Assembly (NCBI GenBank): GCA_002427045.1
Contig: DIPO01000063.1
Coordinates: 10,381 to 20,321, forward strand
Source: Firmicutes bacterium UBA5486
GTDB taxonomy: Bacteria; Bacillota; UBA4882; UBA10575
DNA length: 9,941 nt
Reading direction: 5' to 3'
Part shown: positions 6,735-9,941 of the stretch, piece after piece
How positions within the stretch are numbered: position 1 is the stretch's first letter
Layout of the letters: every line of letters begins with the position of its first letter
Position numbers and translations under genes: made by a program
The notes under the pieces: model-generated
The model's input: the letters and a program-made list of their open reading frames with translations, nothing else
Database searches by the model: none
Told to the model about the DNA's origin: nothing

Positions 6735-7634
6735 TCAAATTAGGTTTAAGGATTCCCCAAGAGTGCAAAGGTCCTCTGGAAGCGGGGATTTAAAAGTTAA
6801 CAACTTATGGGTGCGAGGATGTTTAAATCTTAAGCTGGCTGCATGTAAAGCGGGGCGCAAGAGATGCTCATCGGATGCACCGTATAAAGGGTCCCCCCAT
6901 AATGCTGCTCCTAAATGAGAAAGATGAACTCTAATCTGGTGAGTTCTACCAGTTATCAATCGGATAGCGAGAAGAGAGGAATCTTTATTTTGTCTAATTA
7001 CACGATAACGAGTAATTGCTGGTTGTCCCCCAGCTTCGATAATCCGCTTAATTCCGTTCTGTCCACGTTTAATAGGAAAAGAAATCTCACCGCTGGCTGC
7101 CGGAGGAATACCCTTGGTGATGGCCAGATATAACCGGTGAAACTGTCCTTCTTTTATCTGCAGGGATAACTGTTGATGGGCCCAAGAGCTCTTTGCTACC
7201 AAAAGTAGTCCGGAGGTAAGCTTGTCTAATCTATGTACTGGATGAAAAGAGGCAACTTTACCAGTAACTTGCCAGTGATAGGCTAAGGCATTGGCCAGAG
7301 TACCGGATAGATGATAACGAACCGGGTGGACAAGTAAACCTGCGGGTTTATCTATAATAATCAGGTCAGGATCTTCATAAATAATCGAAAGCGGAATCTG
7401 CTCCGGTAAAAAATTCTGGGTAGTGTTTATAGGGATCTGTATAACTAAATCCTCACCACCGGAAAGCTTCTCTTTTACTAGAACAGGCCTACCATTGAGA
7501 GTGACCCCATTACATTTTTTCAGGGCTATGACCTGTTTTCGTGAGAGCCGGAGTTCCTGGCGGAGTATGGATTCTATCGTTCGTCCATTCCAAGAAGGAA
7601 TGGTTTTGATCAGAAGCGGAGGTGGTTTTAACAT
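6735..7634 (-). CDS. RluA-family RNA pseudouridine synthase
   Basis: This cytoplasmic enzyme isomerises specific uridines in rRNA or tRNA to pseudouridine. The protein has 299 residues. An S4-like RNA-binding region (about 19-68, with LSRKQVIALKKCNGVTLNGRPV) precedes the catalytic domain. The domain opens with IIYEDPDLIIIDKPAGLLVHPV (about 84-105; core DKPAGLLVHP) and carries the signature HRLDKLTSGLLLVAKS (134-149) with catalytic Asp137. Downstream are TGRTHQIRVHL (228-238), GDPLYG (247-252) and LHAASLRFKHP (263-273), all standard for RluA/RluC/RluD types. The target site cannot be assigned; B. subtilis YjbO, YhcT and YlyB are relatives of the same fold. The ATG start has an AGGAAGGTA site (7641-7649, minus strand). 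The gene is divergent from the LysM gene and appears to be transcribed alone. Confidence 0.95.
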   Translation of the reverse strand: MLKPPPLLIKTIPSWNGRTIESILRQELRLSRKQVIALKKCNGVTLNGRPVLVKEKLSGGEDLVIQIPINTTQNFLPEQIPLSIIYEDPDLIIIDKPAGLLVHPVRYHLSGTLANALAYHWQVTGKVASFHPVHRLDKLTSGLLLVAKSSWAHQQLSLQIKEGQFHRLYLAITKGIPPAASGEISFPIKRGQNGIKRIIEAGGQPAITRYRVIRQNKDSSLLAIRLITGRTHQIRVHLSHLGAALWGDPLYGASDEHLLRPALHAASLRFKHPRTHKLLTFKSPLPEDLCTLGESLNLI

Positions 7635-7722
7635 TCTTCATACCTTCCTATGTTTATGAGCAATGCGTATCAATGGTAATTGCAGAGGTATTATTTAAAA
7701 TTGAATCATGCCATTCCTAAAT

Positions 7723-7731
7723 ATTATATCA
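7723..7731 (-). promoter_or_regulatory. Candidate extended -10 promoter for the pseudouridine synthase gene
   Basis: The minus strand reads TGATATAAT, a perfect TATAAT with the TGn extension, about 90 bp before the start codon. No convincing -35 box is visible, which extended -10 promoters can tolerate. Confidence 0.45.
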
Positions 7732-7821
7732 TAACAAGTAGAGTTTTATAAAAAAGACTAACGACTACTTGTTCTTTCAGCCCGGGACATATAGTTTCGC
7801 CTTAGAATATGCTAAAGTGAA

Positions 7822-7854
7822 AAGTTGATATCAGTTTTATCTGATAAACAACTT
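7822..7854 (+). other. Interrupted hairpin in the region upstream of the LysM gene
   Basis: AAGTTG (7822-7827) pairs with CAACTT (7849-7854), and TATCAG (7829-7834) pairs with CTGATA (7841-7846). A small internal loop separates the two stems and the apical loop is TTTTAT. It lies 53-85 bp before the LysM start codon. It could be a leader RNA structure or an operator for a dimeric regulator. No T-run follows, so it is not a terminator. No convincing sigma-A or sporulation promoter was recognised in 7635-7906. Confidence 0.5.
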
Positions 7855-7906
7855 ACGGATGTAAAACAGGATTTTACAGAAATAGTTTTCTCGAGGAGGG
7901 AGACAA

Positions 7907-8752
7907 ATGATATCAGAAAGAGACGGAATGGAGTTTGGAAGGGCTTCTTCTTTGCAACTCCCTTTTTGTCCAAGTGGACAAACATATACTGTTGTTGCTG
8001 GCGACACTTTATTTTTTATTAGCCAAAGATTTGGGATCTGTTTACAACAATTAATTGAGGCTAATCCTCAGATTGAAAACCCGAATCATATATTTCCTGG
8101 TCAAATAATCTGCATACCAGCTCCTGTAAGTATCCCGGAAGTCCCAACACCACCTTGTCCTACAGGTTTAACTTATATAGTAATGCCTGGAGACACACTT
8201 TTTACTATTGCTGAACAATTAGGGACGACTGTTGATCTACTTTTACAGCTTAATCCAGAAATTACAGATCCAAATCTTATCCAGGCTGGTGATTTACTAT
8301 GTGTTCCCCTTCCGGCACTGCCGATTTCACCAGTTCCTATTCCAGAACCGATCGAGATCGAACCGCCACTACCAATGCCAATTATGCCCTGTCCGCCTAG
8401 GGAGGAATTACCCCTTCCCTATATTCCGGAACAACCGATTTCAATGCCGCAGCCTTATCCTTATGAACCGATGCCATGTCCTCCAGAGCCGGTGTTGCCA
8501 TCACCATGTCTTCCAGAACCAGTGTTGCCATCACCGTGTCCTCCGGAACCAATGCTGCCACTACCATATCCTCCAGAGCCAGCATTACCTCTACCGTGTC
8601 CGGAACCTGTTGTACCAGTAATGCCTGCTCCATATCCTTATTGCCCGGATCCATATATTTATGCTACCCCGATGATTAGCTGGGAGAACTGCCCTTATGC
8701 ACCCCGTAGAAAAGTAAGGCGTGGTAGGCGTAGAAGAAGATTGTTTAGATAA
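7907..8752 (+). CDS. Protein with two LysM domains, Pro/Cys-rich repeats and arginine-rich tail; probable spore envelope protein
   Basis: The protein has 281 residues and no signal peptide or membrane helix. Two LysM peptidoglycan-binding domains are clear: residues about 25-71 (YTVVAGDTLFFISQRFG ... PGQIICIP) and 87-134 (YIVMPGDTLFTIAEQLG ... AGDLLCVP). From about 135 to 250 the chain is proline-rich with Cys and Tyr, including four 10-residue repeats of type P-C/Y-x-P-E-P-x-L-P-x (190-229). The end is strongly basic (RRKVRRGRRRRRLFR, 267-281). I count twelve Cys. A cytosolically made LysM protein with Cys/Tyr-rich low-complexity sequence suggests a spore coat or cortex-interface protein, similar in concept to SafA, deposited from the mother cell; this is inference. 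The ATG follows GAGGAGGG (7893-7900) by 6 nt. A perfect hairpin overlaps the stop codon. Confidence 0.9.
   Translation: MISERDGMEFGRASSLQLPFCPSGQTYTVVAGDTLFFISQRFGICLQQLIEANPQIENPNHIFPGQIICIPAPVSIPEVPTPPCPTGLTYIVMPGDTLFTIAEQLGTTVDLLLQLNPEITDPNLIQAGDLLCVPLPALPISPVPIPEPIEIEPPLPMPIMPCPPREELPLPYIPEQPISMPQPYPYEPMPCPPEPVLPSPCLPEPVLPSPCPPEPMLPLPYPPEPALPLPCPEPVVPVMPAPYPYCPDPYIYATPMISWENCPYAPRRKVRRGRRRRRLFR
8474..8593 (+). repeat. 30-bp coding tandem repeat, four copies, in the LysM gene
   Basis: Four in-frame 30-bp units encode PCPPEPVLPS, PCLPEPVLPS, PCPPEPMLPL and PYPPEPALPL. The first two are nearly identical at DNA level and later units diverge mostly at third positions. A partial fifth unit (PCPEPVV) follows. 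Such arrays commonly change copy number between strains. Confidence 0.9.
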
Positions 8753-8777
8753 GAAGGAGGCTCCGGCCTCCTTCTTA
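8750..8777 (+). terminator. Perfect 12-bp hairpin overlapping the LysM stop codon
   Basis: TAAGAAGGAGGC (8750-8761) pairs perfectly with GCCTCCTTCTTA (8766-8777) around a TCCG tetraloop, and the TAA stop is in the stem. The stem is strong enough for an intrinsic terminator, but no T-run follows (AGTTTGC), so it may act as a 3' stabiliser or an inefficient terminator. The left arm contains AAGGAGG, a ribosome-site-like sequence that would be hidden in the stem. Confidence 0.65.
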
Positions 8778-8796
8778 GTTTGCAAATAATAAGTAG

Positions 8797-8825
8797 TTGA
8801 CAAATAAGGTTAAATATATTAATAT
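8797..8825 (+). promoter_or_regulatory. Probable sigma-A promoter, with palindrome, for the MarR-type gene
   Basis: A perfect -35 box TTGACA (8797-8802) is followed after 17 bp by TAATAT (8820-8825), a 4-of-6 match to TATAAT. The -10 lies within a perfect palindrome TTAATATTAA (8819-8828), and TTAAAT/TTAACT motifs recur at 8810, 8825 and 8835. A MarR dimer could bind there and repress its own gene; that part is inference. Confidence 0.6.
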
Positions 8826-8847
8826 TAAATCATGTTAACTAAAGGCC

Positions 8848-9393
8848 GTGATAAAAGTGGATCTCTATAAATTTGATTTGACATTAAGACTATTTAATCG
8901 AACTTTGAGCGAACTGATTTATAAACCAGTATCCAATAAAAAGAATGGGTTGACGAATGTTCAAAGGAATTGTCTTCGTTTTATCTACTGTCATAAGAAT
9001 CCTTCAGCCAAAGAAGTGGCAGAAGGATTGCAAATTAGCAATGCGGCAGTAACTAAGCTGATTGATAGGTTAGAAAAAAAGAGATTAGTAGTTAGGAAAT
9101 TTTCTCAAAATGATCGACGGCAAATTATTTTAGAATTAACTCCTGAAGGATTGAAAATATACGAACAGGAAAGGGAAAGCTTGCTCCAAAGTTTACAAGA
9201 GATAATTAACCGTCTAGACCCAGAAACACTTAAAAACCTAAAACAAGGTATACAGGGTTTTCTAGAAGCAGCTTTAGTAAAGAAAGAAGATATTGACCGG
9301 ATATGTTTACACTGCGGCTGGTTTCATCTTCCAGACTGTCCCGGGAATCTTAGATATCGGAGTTTAACAGGTGAAGATAAGAAAGAGATCTAA
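8848..9393 (+). CDS. MarR-family transcriptional regulator with C-terminal Cys-Cys-His-Cys extension
   Basis: This is a DNA-binding regulator of the MarR winged-helix family, 181 residues from GTG 8848. The core spans about residues 33-120: LTNVQRNCLRFIY (helix), SAKEVAEGLQISNAAVTKLIDRLEKKRLV (53-81, the helix-turn-helix, with core NAAVTKLIDRLEKKRLV), the wing with NDRRQIILELTPEG (88-101), and a coiled dimerisation helix. After about residue 145 comes an extension, C153-x2-C156-x3-H160-x3-C164, which could bind zinc or iron or sense redox state through thiols. The start is uncertain: AAAGG (8841-8845) is only 2 nt from GTG 8848 but 11 nt from in-frame GTG 8857, so the protein may begin three codons later. 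The rubredoxin-like gene lies 133 bp downstream on the same strand, with no terminator seen between, making it a possible partner or target. Confidence 0.9.
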   Translation: MIKVDLYKFDLTLRLFNRTLSELIYKPVSNKKNGLTNVQRNCLRFIYCHKNPSAKEVAEGLQISNAAVTKLIDRLEKKRLVVRKFSQNDRRQIILELTPEGLKIYEQERESLLQSLQEIINRLDPETLKNLKQGIQGFLEAALVKKEDIDRICLHCGWFHLPDCPGNLRYRSLTGEDKKEI

Positions 9394-9526
9394 AGTTGAG
9401 ATCCCTTATAAGAATTGAAATCGAGAAAGCCTGCGGTAATGTTTTCTTTGGTATAGATGAAAGGCGAAATGTGAGATAACCAGCGACCAGTTTCGATATA
9501 AAAGAAATTAAAGGAGGAATTTAATT

Positions 9527-9862
9527 ATGAAAAAGTGGAAATGCATGGTTTGTGGGTATATACATGATGGAGATAATCCCCCGAAAGCTTGTCCGAAGTG
9601 TGGTGCTCCTGCGGAAAAATTCAATGAATTATCTGAGGAACAAAGGAAATTGATAGATCATTCAAGGATTACTAATCAGTTTCATATGGAATTGGTTGGT
9701 TTAATGGAACAAGTTAAGGAGATTGCTGAACTAGGAATTGAGGATGATCTTGATCCGCCATGTGTTAAAATTTTTGAAAAAGCATTGCAGAATGCCACTG
9801 AGATTCAACAGGCCATTAAAGCCGAGATTGTCGGCCATATTAGTAAAGGAAAATGGGGTTGA
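9527..9862 (+). CDS. Rubredoxin-like Fe(Cys)4 domain protein with C-terminal helical domain
   Basis: The protein has 111 residues. The N-terminus WKCMVCGYIHDGDNPPKACPKCGAP (residues 4-28; Cys6, Cys9, Cys22, Cys25) is the short rubredoxin-type domain found at the end of rubrerythrins, which binds one iron for one-electron transfer. Here it stands first, followed by an apparently all-helical region (about 36-108) rich in Glu, Gln and Lys, with His45 and His54 and DLDPPCVKIFEKAL. I do not see the paired ExxH motifs of the rubrerythrin diiron domain, so this is not a rubrerythrin. The likely role is electron transfer or oxidative-stress defence in an anaerobe, by family inference. The helical domain is one I do not recognise. 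The start is firm: AAGGAGG (9511-9517) lies 9 nt before ATG. It follows the MarR-type gene and is followed by a hairpin terminator. Confidence 0.88.
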   Translation: MKKWKCMVCGYIHDGDNPPKACPKCGAPAEKFNELSEEQRKLIDHSRITNQFHMELVGLMEQVKEIAELGIEDDLDPPCVKIFEKALQNATEIQQAIKAEIVGHISKGKWG

Positions 9863-9866
9863 TTGG

Positions 9867-9904
9867 AATAAACGTGGATTTCTGAATTGGAATCCACGTT
9901 TATT
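9867..9904 (+). terminator. Hairpin terminator after the rubredoxin-like gene
   Basis: A perfect 14-bp stem (AATAAACGTGGATT 9867-9880 with AATCCACGTTTATT 9891-9904) has a 10-nt loop, 4 bp after the stop codon. The T-rich part is broken (TTTATTATTCTACTTT), so efficiency is uncertain. The A/T ends would let it act on either strand. Nothing else is recognised from 9905 to the end. Confidence 0.82.
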
Positions 9905-9941
9905 ATTCTACTTTAATATTTAAGATTTGGCCACAATATAT

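Noticed and set aside
7769..7796. TTGTTC...TATAGT or CATATAGTT as a sigma-A or sigma-E/K promoter of the LysM gene
   Set aside because: The spacing is 15 bp for the sigma-A pair, and no proper -35 is placed for the sporulation factors; too weak to annotate.
8232..8679. Open frames on both strands (8232-8621 +, 8476-8679 +, 8397-8654 -) over the LysM gene
   Set aside because: They are by-products of the 30-bp repeats, show low-complexity repetitive translations, and lack ribosome sites; the LysM frame has clear domains.
9394..9526. A separate promoter for the rubredoxin-like gene (for example around TATAGA near 9452)
   Set aside because: No -35 box is found at suitable spacing, so read-through from the MarR-type gene or an unrecognised promoter remains open.

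Overview
The window looks like a piece of chromosome from an anaerobic, endospore-forming, low-to-moderate-GC Firmicute, possibly of the Peptococcaceae/Desulfotomaculum type. That placement is inferred from AGGAGG-type ribosome sites, TTG and GTG starts, AT-rich intergenic DNA, a spore-coat-like LysM protein and a rubredoxin-type protein. I could not test it by database search.

Region 1 (1-4181, + strand) is a nucleoside-type ABC importer of the BMP family, in the order binding lipoprotein (5' end outside the window), double ATPase, permease 1, permease 2. The last three genes overlap or are translationally coupled. A strong hairpin sits between the binding-protein gene and the ATPase gene and probably sets their expression ratio. 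A bidirectional terminator (4235-4276) separates this operon from the convergent transketolase gene.

Region 2 (4307-7634, - strand) holds a full-length transketolase gene (pentose phosphate pathway) and an RluA-family RNA pseudouridine synthase gene. The 454-bp gap between them contains the most unusual DNA of the window. One part is a mosaic of three copies of ATTCGTGAC-N13/15-AGGGT in alternating orientation (6514-6636), able to form mutually exclusive hairpins. The other is a short array of four degenerate 7-bp units just past the pseudouridine synthase stop codon.

Region 3 (7907-9862, + strand) holds a protein with two LysM domains, a Pro/Cys-rich repeat and an arginine-rich tail, probably of the spore envelope. 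Next comes a MarR-family regulator with a C-terminal Cys-Cys-His-Cys extension. The last gene encodes a small protein with a rubredoxin-like Fe(Cys)4 domain joined to a helical domain of unknown role. The regulator and the rubredoxin-like gene lie in the same direction with no terminator visible between them, so a small redox- or metal-responsive unit is plausible but unproven.

No rRNA, tRNA, CRISPR array, insertion sequence or phage gene was recognised. The genes are mostly familiar families. The best candidates for something undescribed are the intergenic mosaic repeat and the MarR/rubredoxin-like pair.
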